From contig JAJRSX010000055.1 of the NCBI GenBank assembly GCA_024278555.1, positions 1-27,030 of the forward strand: a DNA stretch of 27,030 nt, given 5' to 3'. Origin of the DNA: a bacterium. GTDB lineage: Bacteria > CG2-30-53-67 > CG2-30-70-394. The notes under the pieces are model-generated. The model worked only from the letters and a program-made list of their open reading frames with translations. It did not search any database and was not told the DNA's origin. Each line of letters starts with the position of its first letter. Within the stretch, counting starts at the first letter, position 1. The translations under genes and the position numbers were made by a program. Positions 14,985 through 22,853 of this stretch are shown piece by piece.

Positions 14985-16325
14985 CTACCGCAGTGGCTTC
15001 AGCTCCACGCGGCGGTTCTTCGCCCGCCCCGCGGCGGTGTCGTTGGTCGCCGCCGGCCGGCTCGGGCCGTACCCCTTGGCGGTGAGACGGCTGGCGTCGA
15101 CGCCGTGGGCGGTGAAGTAGGCGGCGACCGCCTCGGCACGCTGTTGCGACAGGCGCTGGTTGATGGCCGCCGAGCCGGTGGCGTCGGTGTGGCCCTGAAC
15201 CTCCAGGCGGAGGTTCGGGTTCGCCTTCAGCACCCGCACCACCGCGTCGAGGACCGGTGCCGAGCCGGGGGTGAGGTCGGCCTTACCGCTGGCGAAGTGG
15301 ACCCCCTGGAGGACCCAGCAACCGCGCGGGTCGACCTTCGCCTGGCGTGGGGTGTTCGCACACTGGTCACGGAAGTCGGCGACCCCGTCGCCGTCCGTGT
15401 CCTTCGGGCAACCGGCCATGTCCACCGGGGCGCCGGCCGGGGTGTGCGGGCAGCGGTCGGCACCATCGTTCACCCCGTCCCCATCCGAGTCCTTGGCACA
15501 ACCACGGCCGTCGACCGCGACGCCGCGCGGCGTATTCGGGCAGCGGTCGAGGTAGTCGGCGATGCCGTCGCCGTCGGTGTCCTTCGGGCAACCGGCCCTG
15601 TCCACCGGGGCGCCGGCCGGGGTATGCGGGCAGCGGTAGGCGTCGTCGGTGACGCCGTCGCCGTCGCGATCCGCCGGGGGGGCGGGCGGCGGGCAGCCGT
15701 CCACGCCGACGGTGGTCCCCGGGGGGGTCTGCGGGCAGTTGTCGCGGTCGTCGGTGACCCCGTCGCCGTCGGTGTCGGCGGGCGGCATGGGCTTGTGCTC
15801 GCCGCCGAAGAGGAGGGTGAGGCCGCCGGCGGCGGACCAGTTGGTCTCGGTGTCGTCGAAGGAGTAGAGGTTGCGCAGATCACCGCGCAGGGCGACCCGC
15901 GGGGAGAGGAAGTACTTGATCCCGGCGCCGAGGTCGACGAGGGGGTCGGTGGAATCGGAGTGGTAGTCGGGGTCGAAGTGGATCCCGCCGACCCCGGCGG
16001 AGAGGTACGGCACCAGCCGCTTCTCCGGCCGGAGGTGGAACAGGGCGTCGGCGCGCAGGCTGGAGACCTGGTTGTCGCCGCGCCCCTGGTCCGAGCGCGA
16101 GTCGATGTAGTTGCCCATCAGCTCCACGCCCCACCGCCGGGTCAGGTCGTAGCCGACCCCGAGGCCGTAGACGGCGCGATTCTCCAGGTTCTGATCACCG
16201 TCGAAGCTGTACCCGCCCACCAGGGGCGAGAGGGTGACGGCGCCTGGCCGGATCTGGGCGGTGGCGGTGGTGGTGGTGAGCGCGAGCGCAAATGCGACAG
16301 CAGTCCAGCGAGTGGGTGTAGCCAT
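14985..16325 (-). CDS. OmpA-family outer-membrane protein with TSP3 calcium-binding repeats
   Basis: A 446-residue OmpA-like porin. A signal peptide (cleavage near TATA/QIRP, about residue 23) precedes a beta-barrel domain at about 25-175 with alternating hydrophobic strands (VYGLGVGYDL, PYLSAGVGGIHF, LGAGIKYFL). Five thrombospondin type 3 repeats follow, each starting D(T/R/S)DGDGV (about 184, 219, 249, 279 and 309) with Cys-Pro spacers, and should bind calcium. The C-terminal OmpA peptidoglycan-binding domain (about 340-446) contains LEVQGHTDATGS, LSQQRAEAVAAYF and NRRVEL. The last four TSP3 units are 30 residues (90 bp) each, and two are nearly identical, so the region is prone to repeat-number change. 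AAGGAGGAGGAGG precedes the ATG, predicting strong expression. It anchors the outer membrane to the cell wall. Confidence 0.95.
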   Translation of the reverse strand: MATPTRWTAVAFALALTTTTATAQIRPGAVTLSPLVGGYSFDGDQNLENRAVYGLGVGYDLTRRWGVELMGNYIDSRSDQGRGDNQVSSLRADALFHLRPEKRLVPYLSAGVGGIHFDPDYHSDSTDPLVDLGAGIKYFLSPRVALRGDLRNLYSFDDTETNWSAAGGLTLLFGGEHKPMPPADTDGDGVTDDRDNCPQTPPGTTVGVDGCPPPAPPADRDGDGVTDDAYRCPHTPAGAPVDRAGCPKDTDGDGIADYLDRCPNTPRGVAVDGRGCAKDSDGDGVNDGADRCPHTPAGAPVDMAGCPKDTDGDGVADFRDQCANTPRQAKVDPRGCWVLQGVHFASGKADLTPGSAPVLDAVVRVLKANPNLRLEVQGHTDATGSAAINQRLSQQRAEAVAAYFTAHGVDASRLTAKGYGPSRPAATNDTAAGRAKNRRVELKPLR

Positions 16326-16462
16326 GACCTCCTCCTCCTTCTTGGGTGCGACCTACAACACCCCATGATGTCGCCAAAATCGGCGACCGACGGACCATCG
16401 TTACCACGCAACCGCGGAGCCGGCAACATCCCGACCGCCCCCACCCCGTGGGGAATAGAAGA

Positions 16463-16503
16463 CAAAAAAAAACAAAAAGGGGCACCCCGGATCGGGGTGC
16501 CCC
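16463..16503 (-). terminator. Rho-independent terminator of amt
   Basis: On the minus strand, GGGGCACCCCG pairs with CGGGGTGCCCC over 11 bp around the loop ATC (16479-16503). It is followed by TTTTTGTTTTTTTTTGTC. It lies 30 bases beyond the amt stop and is a textbook intrinsic terminator, separating amt from the OmpA-like gene. Confidence 0.95.
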
Positions 16504-16533
16504 TGCCTGAGAGAGGCCACTGTGAGGGAGTGG

Positions 16534-17919
16534 TTACAGGGCCTCCATCACGCTTGCGCCGGCCGCCGCCGGTTGCGGTGCTCCGCCCGTGGGGTGGGTG
16601 GGGAGGGTGCCGAGGCTGGAGCCGGCGGCGTGGCCGAACTCCGGGTAGGCGTCGCCGCCGTGCTCGTGGAAGTCGAGCCCCTCGTACTCCTCCTCCGGCG
16701 AGACCCGCAGGCCGATGGTCTTCTTGACCACTGTGAAGAGGATAAAGGTGGTGGTGAAGGTCCAGGCGAAGCAGGCGAGGATCCCGATCGCCTGCACGCC
16801 GACGATGTGCGGATCAAACATCTTGTCCGCGTTGAACAGCCCCGCCGCGAGGGTCCCCCAGGCGCCGTTGACCCCGTGGACCGAGATCGCGCCCACCGGA
16901 TCGTCGACACCGATCCGGTCGACGAAGAGGACCGCCACGACCACCAGGACCCCGGCGATGGCGCCGGTGAGGACCGAGAAGGCGGGGGTGAGGTTGGCGC
17001 AGCCGGCGGTGATCGCCACCAGGCCGGCCAGCGCCCCGTTCAGAGTCATCCCTACCTCCGGCTTCCCGAACTTGATCCACGCGGTGATCATCGCAAAGAC
17101 CGCGCCGGCCGCGGCCGCCAGGTTGGTGTTCACCGCGATCAGGGCGATGGAGGTGTCCGCGGTGGTGGTGGAGCCGGAGTTGAAGCCGAACCAGCCGAAC
17201 CAGAGGATGAAGACGCCGAGGGCCGCCAGGGGGATGTTGTGACCGGGGATCGCCGTCGGCTTGCCGTCGGCCGTGTATTTGCCCATGCGCGGGCCGAGGA
17301 CGATGGCGCCGGCGAGCGCCGCCCAGCCGCCCACCGAGTGGACCACCGTGGAGCCGGCGAAGTCGATGAAGCCGAGGTTCTCCAGCCACCCCTTCCCGTG
17401 GAACAGCGACCCCCACGCCCACGAGCCGAAGACCGGGTAGACGATGCCGCAGATGAACAGGGAGTAGACCAGGTAGCCGGTGAACTTGGTGCGCTCCGCC
17501 ATCGCCCCGGAGACGATGGTGGCGGCGGTGCCGGCGAAGACCACCTGGAACATCCAGAAGCAGTAGACCCACGGGTCCTGGTCCTTGGCGAAGTCGGAGA
17601 GGAAGAAGCCGTCGGTGCCGAACAGGCCGTTGGTGGTGCCGAACATGAGGCCGAAGCCGAGGGCCCAGAAGATGAGGGAGCCGACGGAGAAGTCCATCAG
17701 GTTCTTCATCATGATGTTGATCGACGACTTGGCGCGGGTGAAGCCGGTCTCCACCATCGCGAAGCCCGCCTGCATGAAGAAGACCAGACAGGCGGCCACT
17801 ATCGTCCAGAGATAGTTGGCGTGGGTCTGGACCACCTCGGCGGTGAGCGGGTCGTCCGCCGCCCGCGCAACCGCGGGCACAAGGAGCAGGGTGAGGAGGA
17901 GGAGGCTACGTGGCTTCAT
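16534..17919 (-). CDS. amt: Ammonium transporter (Amt/MEP/Rh family)
   Basis: A 461-residue inner-membrane ammonium uptake protein. A signal-peptide-like N-terminus (LLLLTLLLVPAVARA) is followed by eleven expected membrane spans. Conserved Amt motifs include FFMQAGFAMVETGF (47-60), the region SGAMAERTKFTGYL (137-150) and the twin pore histidines His194 (TVVHSVGG) and His348 (SVHGVNGAWG). The C-terminal tail with EEEYEGLDFHEHGG matches cytosolic tails of this family, and a further 30-residue Pro/Ala-rich end is unusual. The ATG at 17919 has AGGGGA upstream. A sigma-54-like promoter is found about 140 bases upstream, and a strong terminator follows the gene, so it is probably monocistronic. The PII gene glnK, often next to amt, is absent from this window. 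Confidence 0.96.
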   Translation of the reverse strand: MKPRSLLLLTLLLVPAVARAADDPLTAEVVQTHANYLWTIVAACLVFFMQAGFAMVETGFTRAKSSINIMMKNLMDFSVGSLIFWALGFGLMFGTTNGLFGTDGFFLSDFAKDQDPWVYCFWMFQVVFAGTAATIVSGAMAERTKFTGYLVYSLFICGIVYPVFGSWAWGSLFHGKGWLENLGFIDFAGSTVVHSVGGWAALAGAIVLGPRMGKYTADGKPTAIPGHNIPLAALGVFILWFGWFGFNSGSTTTADTSIALIAVNTNLAAAAGAVFAMITAWIKFGKPEVGMTLNGALAGLVAITAGCANLTPAFSVLTGAIAGVLVVVAVLFVDRIGVDDPVGAISVHGVNGAWGTLAAGLFNADKMFDPHIVGVQAIGILACFAWTFTTTFILFTVVKKTIGLRVSPEEEYEGLDFHEHGGDAYPEFGHAAGSSLGTLPTHPTGGAPQPAAAGASVMEAL

Positions 17920-18372
17920 GGTGATTTCCCCTTTAACCGGAGGTTGAACGTGACCCCCTCCGGCCCAATGCCGATGGGGGTGGGGGTGATCTCCCGCGTC
18001 CGGCACGACCCGGGAGGCCCCCACCCACCGGAGGGGAAATCGGCACGGGATTGCCCGGCCACCCTCCCCTTAGCAGCCTGCGTGCCAACCTGGCTCTCTT
18101 CCACAAACTGGCGTCCAACATATTGAAATAACAGGAGAAATGTAGCTCCACAGGATTCTGCGTTCGACGCTCGCGCGGCCAACTGCTCGACAAACCGCCA
18201 CCCGTGCCTACAAATTAGGCTGGCGTGCGGCCCGCACCCGGGAACAGCCCCCCCGCCCACAGGGGGAGGGGGAAGCTTCTGGGGCGGTCGCTTCTCTGCC
18301 GTTCCCATTGCCGTGTTCGTACTTTCGGTGCTGGAGGCTTGCAGACATCGAAAAATTTGTAGATAGACGACC
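17920..18372. other. Intergenic region upstream of divergent amt and the DUF3014 gene
   Basis: No gene is seen in these 453 bases. It holds a sigma-54-like promoter facing amt (18072-18088), a long amt leader, an AT-richer patch just upstream of it (18118-18132, CATATTGAAATAACA) that could suit DNA bending, and a GC-rich hairpin-like string at 18249-18275. A final AT-rich stretch (18338-18366) contains GAAAAATTTGTAGATAG immediately before the DUF3014 start and may carry its promoter. Confidence 0.6.
18072..18088 (-). promoter_or_regulatory. Candidate sigma-54 promoter of amt
   Basis: On the minus strand the sequence is TTGGCACGCAGGCTGCT. It has the -24 GG and -12 GC dinucleotides at the exact spacing of the consensus TGGCACGNNNNTTGC, with only one mismatch (C for T) in the informative positions. 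Transcription would start near 18061, leaving a leader of about 140 bases before amt. Sigma-54/NtrC control of amt under nitrogen limitation is established in many proteobacteria. I found no clear NtrC site upstream. Confidence 0.55.
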
Positions 18373-19164
18373 ATGCGGTTGCGACTCCTCGTCCTCGGTT
18401 TGTTGGTGGCCGGCCTGGCGGTCGCCGGCCTCGTCTGGTGGCAGGGTCGGGCGGCCGCGCCGCCGCCCGCACCGGTCACCACAGCGCCGACCCCCGGGGC
18501 GCCCGCGGTGGCGGTGGTGCCGGCTCCAGCTCCAGCGCCCGCACCGGAGCCGCTGCCGGCGATCGCGGCGCCCGCGGAAGAGCCGCCCCTCTTGCCGCCC
18601 CTCGACGAGAGCGACCCCTACGTGCGCGAGCGGCTGCTCGCCGGCGCACCGAAGCTCGCCGACTGGCTGCACCGTGAAGACCTGGTGCGCCGCTTCGCGG
18701 TGGTGATGGACAACGCCGCGGTCGGTGACCTGCCGCGCCGCCAACTGGCCTTTCTCGCCCCGACCGGACCCTTCCCGGTCCTCGCGCGGGGCGACGACCG
18801 CTTCGTCATGGACCCCAAGGGGTACGCGCGCTACGACCGGTTCGTCGACCTCTTCACCAGCGTCCCGCCCGAGGAGGGGGCGGCGCTGTTGACCACCCTC
18901 GCCCCGCTCCTGACGCAGGCCCTGGTCGAGATCGGAGAGCCCTCGGAGGAGCCGCTGGCGACCCTGCGAGACGCCATCGCCATGGTGGTGGCGACCCCCG
19001 AGCTCGACGCCCCGGTCGAGCTGGTGCGGCCGAAGGTGGTGTACAAATTTGCGGACCCGGCCCTCGAGGCCCTGCCGCCCCTGCAAAAGCAGCTCATCCG
19101 CATGGGGCCGGACCACCTCCGGCGGATCAAGGCGTATCTGCGCCGGGTGGACGCGGCGCTCTGA
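18373..19164 (+). CDS. DUF3014 domain protein, membrane anchored
   Basis: A 263-residue protein of unknown function. A single N-terminal membrane segment (LRLLVLGLLVAGLAVAGLVWW, about 3-23, read with one interruption at Arg4) is followed by a Pro/Ala-rich linker to about residue 72. The DUF3014 domain fills the rest. Family landmarks are LDESDPYVRERL (77-88), VVMDNAAVGDLP, DPKGYARYDRFV, ALVEIGEP, and near the end VYKFADPALEAL and LIRMGPDHLRR. The body is probably periplasmic. The ribosome binding site is weak, and the ATG at 18373 is taken because the anchor begins there. It is convergent with the DUF748 gene. No operon partner is visible. Confidence 0.88.
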   Translation: MRLRLLVLGLLVAGLAVAGLVWWQGRAAAPPPAPVTTAPTPGAPAVAVVPAPAPAPAPEPLPAIAAPAEEPPLLPPLDESDPYVRERLLAGAPKLADWLHREDLVRRFAVVMDNAAVGDLPRRQLAFLAPTGPFPVLARGDDRFVMDPKGYARYDRFVDLFTSVPPEEGAALLTTLAPLLTQALVEIGEPSEEPLATLRDAIAMVVATPELDAPVELVRPKVVYKFADPALEALPPLQKQLIRMGPDHLRRIKAYLRRVDAAL

Positions 19165-19252
19165 GCGGGCGCCATCTCTCGGTGGTGCGAGGCACGGGAG
19201 CGATCCTGTCCGCCGCGGTGGCGGTACTCAAAGGGATCCGGCCTGTAACCCC

Positions 19253-21580
19253 TCACAGGGAGACCTCCACCCGCGGCTCGGCGGCGGGGTCGGGGTCGAC
19301 CTCGGGGCTGCAGGTGAAGAGGCGCTCGGGAGCGATCCCGCGTTCGACCAGGGCCGCCTTGATCGCGTCGCCACGGGCGGTGGCCAGCGCCCGCAGGGCG
19401 GCGCGCTGGGCGTCGGTGAGGGGCGGGGGGGCCTTCTCCTCCACCGCCCCTGCGCGGCCAACGGCCGCAACGGCGTCGGGCTCATCGACGGCCGCGCGAG
19501 CCGCGGTCGTCTCTGGCGCTGCCGTGGCCTCACTCTCCGCCACCCCCTCCGACTGCGGCTCTGGGGATGGCAGGTCGCCGCGGGTGGCGAGACCGCACAG
19601 GGTGAGGCGCAGGCGCGGCCGGTCGGCGAGGCGGGTGGCGAGGCGGCCGAGGTAGGGGTCGGCCGCCTCCGGCAGCTCCGCTCCGCCCGCCGCGAACACG
19701 ATCGGGTCGAAGCGCAGGGCGGTGGCGAGGCTCACCACCTTGCCGGCGAGCAACGCCACGCCAAGCGGCGAGGAGAGGGGGGCGAGGTAGTGGAGGACCG
19801 CGCTCTTCACCGCCTTGACCGTCGCCTTCACCGCCACCTGGCGCAGGGCGGCGCCGAGGCCGACCTTCGCCTCCGCGACCGAGCCGGTGACCGGCACGTC
19901 GAGGCGGATGTTGTCGTCGCGGTCGCGCAGGAGCGACAGGGCGGTGTTCACCGGGATGCCGAGGTGGTCGCTCAGGGGGTCCCCCGTCGCCTGCTTGAGG
20001 CGCGCCATCTCCAGCTTGTTCACCTGCCAGCGGGTCCGGGCGTCGAGGCGGCCGCCCTCCACCTGCACCGCCAGCTCGGCGTCGAGGTGGCCGCTCTTCA
20101 GCCGGTAGCCGACCGCGCCGGCGGTGTAGCCGGTGAGGGGCGCCAGGTCGATCTGCTTGAGACCCGCCTCGACGGTGGCGGCCACCTGCGGGGCGAGGGG
20201 GGCGACGGCGCCATCGGCGGAGAGGGTGGCGTATGCGCCGGCCCGGGCGCGGAGGTGAAGGGGGGTGGCCACCTCCGGCCGGGCGGTGTCGAGGGGGCCG
20301 AGGGTGAGGGCCACCGGGGCGAGGGTGACGGCGAAGGGGGGATCGACGGCGCGGTCGGTGAGCTCGATGCGGCTGTCGCCGGTAAGCTCGACGCCGCCCA
20401 GGCGCAGGCGGAGCGGCGGCTCGGGGGCGGTCTCCGCGGCGGCGGCGGGAGGCGCGGCCGCCTCCCCCTTGGAGGCGAGCGCCGCCACCAGGGGCAGGGA
20501 TCCGTCCGCCTCGCGCACCAGCTTCATCGTCAGCCCCGCGGCGCGGAGGTGGCCGGCGGCGAGGTCGCGGGCGCCGGCCACCCGGATTCCGGTGAGGGCG
20601 ACCTCCCCGATGGCCACCGGGGGGGCGCCGCCGCCCCCCGGATCGAGGGAGACATTCACGATGGCCACGTCGCCGAAGGCCGCCACCCCGGCCCCGCCGC
20701 CGATCGCCACGGTGCCCTTCCAGCCGACGCGGCCGGCGGCCACCGTCGCCCCGATCGCCACCGGCCGCACCGCCAGCCCCGCCACCGCCAGCTCACCGGC
20801 CGCAGTGGCGGCGAGGCCGTCCGCCCGGTGGTGGGCGGTGACCTGCAGGTGGGTGGTGAGGTCGCCGTCTAGGTGCTCCACCGCCGCCACCAGGGGCGCC
20901 ACCCGGGCCAGGGGGAGGTGATCGAGGCCGATCGCCACGGTGGCGCCGGGCTCGGCCGCAAAGGGGGTGACCTCGCCGTCGACGGTGAGGTGGCCACCAT
21001 CCACCTCCGCCGCCACGGAGAGTGGGGTCGCCGCGCCGGGGGCCCAGGTGGAGAGGGGGCCGAGGCGCAGGTGACAGAGGTCTACCTCGTGGCTGGCGAG
21101 CGGCTCGCGGTAGCGAAGGTGGAGGTTGCGCAGCGCCACCGCGTCGACACCGAACCCCCACGGCACTGCCGGTGGCTCGGCCTCCCTCTTCTTCTCATCG
21201 GTGGCGGTCGGCAGGGGTAGTGCGATGCCGGCGATCCGCCAGCCACCCTCCCCGTCGCCCACCGCGTCGATCGTCACCCCCTCGGCCTCCAGCCGGGCGA
21301 GGCGGAGGCGGCGGGAGAAAAGGTCGCGCCACGACCCGACCACCGCCACCCGGGCGACGGCAAGGGGAGGGTCGCCCAGGCGCACCCCCTCGATCGTCGC
21401 GGTGGCGGTGAAGAGGTTCAGGTCGATGTCGTCGATCGTCGCCGCCACCCCGTGGCGGTCGAGCCAGCGAACCGTGGCCCAGCGGATCACCTCGGGGAGG
21501 GCGGCAAGCAAGAGGCCGACCACCGCCGCCGCCGCCACCAGGCGGCGTGTCCACGGGCTGAGGAGGGCGGAGCGGTTCAC
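19253..21580 (-). CDS. DUF748 / AsmA-like periplasmic protein with OmpA-like tail
   Basis: A 775-residue envelope protein. An N-terminal transmembrane anchor is at about 13-29, then a long body of repeated beta-rich AsmA/DUF748 units, presumably in the periplasm (VRLGDPPLAVARVAV, LRLGGVELTGDSRIELTDR). The diagnostic DUF748 block is PLSDHLGIPVNTALSLLRD (535-553), followed by NIRLDVPVTGSV and the helix QVAVKATVKAVKSAV. From about 635 the protein resembles an OmpA-like module (DPYLGRLATRLADRPRLRLT and ARGDAIKAALVERGI), interrupted by an Ala/Glu-rich insert at about 672-722. AsmA-like proteins are linked to phospholipid transport between membranes; that role here is inference. It lies downstream of the PLD-like gene on the same strand with an 85-base gap. 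Confidence 0.88.
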   Translation of the reverse strand: MNRSALLSPWTRRLVAAAAVVGLLLAALPEVIRWATVRWLDRHGVAATIDDIDLNLFTATATIEGVRLGDPPLAVARVAVVGSWRDLFSRRLRLARLEAEGVTIDAVGDGEGGWRIAGIALPLPTATDEKKREAEPPAVPWGFGVDAVALRNLHLRYREPLASHEVDLCHLRLGPLSTWAPGAATPLSVAAEVDGGHLTVDGEVTPFAAEPGATVAIGLDHLPLARVAPLVAAVEHLDGDLTTHLQVTAHHRADGLAATAAGELAVAGLAVRPVAIGATVAAGRVGWKGTVAIGGGAGVAAFGDVAIVNVSLDPGGGGAPPVAIGEVALTGIRVAGARDLAAGHLRAAGLTMKLVREADGSLPLVAALASKGEAAAPPAAAAETAPEPPLRLRLGGVELTGDSRIELTDRAVDPPFAVTLAPVALTLGPLDTARPEVATPLHLRARAGAYATLSADGAVAPLAPQVAATVEAGLKQIDLAPLTGYTAGAVGYRLKSGHLDAELAVQVEGGRLDARTRWQVNKLEMARLKQATGDPLSDHLGIPVNTALSLLRDRDDNIRLDVPVTGSVAEAKVGLGAALRQVAVKATVKAVKSAVLHYLAPLSSPLGVALLAGKVVSLATALRFDPIVFAAGGAELPEAADPYLGRLATRLADRPRLRLTLCGLATRGDLPSPEPQSEGVAESEATAAPETTAARAAVDEPDAVAAVGRAGAVEEKAPPPLTDAQRAALRALATARGDAIKAALVERGIAPERLFTCSPEVDPDPAAEPRVEVSL

Positions 21581-21644
21581 AGGATCGACGATACCCGGAC
21601 CGGGCGGTGAGGAGGAGACGGTGACCGGCGGCGGGGGCCGGGCA

Positions 21645-21680
21645 GCCTCAGAACCAACGGCGGCCTCAGAACCACCGCCG
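21645..21680 (-). repeat. 18-bp tandem duplication at the PLD gene stop
   Basis: Two 18-base units beginning GCCTCAGAACCA on the plus strand (21645 and 21663) agree at 16 of 18 bases. On the minus strand they read RRWF-stop, GRRWF-stop in the same frame. The coding end of the phospholipase-D gene was therefore duplicated and provides a back-up stop. Confidence 0.7.
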
Positions 21681-22796
21681 GAAGGGGTAGAGCACGGCGC
21701 GCCGGAGCCTGAGCCCCAGGGAGAGGGCGGTGAGGTCGGCGGCGGTGATCCGGCCGACCGTGGGGTGGGTGCGGATCGCCGCCACCACCTTTGCGAGCTC
21801 GGCGACGATCGGCGGCTCGCGGGTAAAGAGCATCGACTCGGCCAGCCGGTCGTGGGCGGCCCACTCGAAGTTGTAGGTGCCCACCGCCGCCTCGCGCCCG
21901 TCCACGACGACGATCTTCGAGTGCTCGCCGCCGCGCCGCTCGAAGATCGCCACCCCGGCGGCGAGCAGGCGCGGATAGGTGAAGGTGGCGGCGAGCCACG
22001 GCGCCGGCGAGGCGGGGAGGGCGTCGCAATGCGAGTGGACGATCTCCACCGCCACCCCGCGGCGCGCCGCCCGCGCCACCGCCGCCAGCAGCGGCGGCGC
22101 CGGCTTGAAGTAGAAGGAGGTGATCGCCAGCCGCCGCTCGGCCCGGTCGATGAGCTCGATGAGGGCGTCGGTGACCGGGTTCGGCGATTGCTGGCGAAAG
22201 GGGCTCACCGGCGAGGGGTCGTCGCACGGGAGGTGGGCGACGTAGCGGGTGGGACCATCGCCGGCCGCGGGCGGCAGCTCGTCGAGGTGGGCCCGCTCGG
22301 GGGCGTCGATCGCCGCCATCACGCTCTCCACCATCGGCCGCACCAGGGCGCCGCGCACCGCGCAGGCGTGCTCGTTCCAGCCGGCAAACGAGGTGGCGGA
22401 GATGTTGCCGGAGGCGAAGATCGCCTCGCCCGCCTCACTCACCTGCACCTTGATGTGGTAGCCGCCGCCGAGGAGCCGCTGGAGCGGCGGGCCGGGAGTG
22501 TAGCGGCAGACATGCACCCCGGCCTGCTCCAGGGTGGGCCAGAGGCGGCGGGCGGCCAGCCGCTCGGCGCCACTCATGAGCGCCCCGGCGAGGCGCTGGC
22601 CGAAGCCGTCGACCACCAGCCAGACGTCGACCCCGCGGGACGCCGCGGCGAGGAGCGCCTCGGCCATCTCGCGGCCGTACCGGTCCGGGTGGTAGAAGTA
22701 GGTGGAGAGGTAGAGGAAGCGGCGCGCCCGCTCCACCATGGCGAGGCGCCGTTTCCACTCCTCCGCACGGGAGGTAATAGAGATGAACGAGTCCAC
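21666..22796 (-). CDS. Phospholipase-D / cardiolipin-synthase family protein
   Basis: A 376-residue protein with two PLD half-domains, the architecture of cardiolipin synthases and related phosphatidyltransferases. The N-terminal half starts FLYLSTYFYHPDRYG and carries a first HKD-type motif at His114-x-Lys116, but position 121 is Glu instead of Asp, followed by ASGNIS. The second motif is complete: His292-Ser-Lys294-IVVV-Asp299, followed by GTYNFEWAAHD. No membrane segment is evident. The GTG at 22796 is chosen because family similarity begins just inside it (RAEEWKRRL) and a longer start would run into the divergent SDR gene; the ribosome site is weak. The substrate is unknown. The half-active motif suggests acid-tolerant variation or altered chemistry rather than loss. 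Confidence 0.85.
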   Translation of the reverse strand: MDSFISITSRAEEWKRRLAMVERARRFLYLSTYFYHPDRYGREMAEALLAAASRGVDVWLVVDGFGQRLAGALMSGAERLAARRLWPTLEQAGVHVCRYTPGPPLQRLLGGGYHIKVQVSEAGEAIFASGNISATSFAGWNEHACAVRGALVRPMVESVMAAIDAPERAHLDELPPAAGDGPTRYVAHLPCDDPSPVSPFRQQSPNPVTDALIELIDRAERRLAITSFYFKPAPPLLAAVARAARRGVAVEIVHSHCDALPASPAPWLAATFTYPRLLAAGVAIFERRGGEHSKIVVVDGREAAVGTYNFEWAAHDRLAESMLFTREPPIVAELAKVVAAIRTHPTVGRITAADLTALSLGLRLRRAVLYPFRRWF

Positions 22797-22853
22797 CCCA
22801 CCCACCGCCGCCGACGGTGCGGCCGCCGCCACCCCGCTCACGGTCGGGACCCC

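Noticed and set aside
18051-18066. CGGCACGGGATTGCCC on the plus strand as a sigma-54 promoter
   Set aside because: The -24/-12 spacing is one base short, and it points away from amt, with the nearest plus-strand start 300 bases away.
17916-19116. Minus-strand frames upstream of amt and opposite the DUF3014 gene
   Set aside because: They cover promoter DNA or lie antisense to a recognised gene; no family resemblance and no ribosome site.
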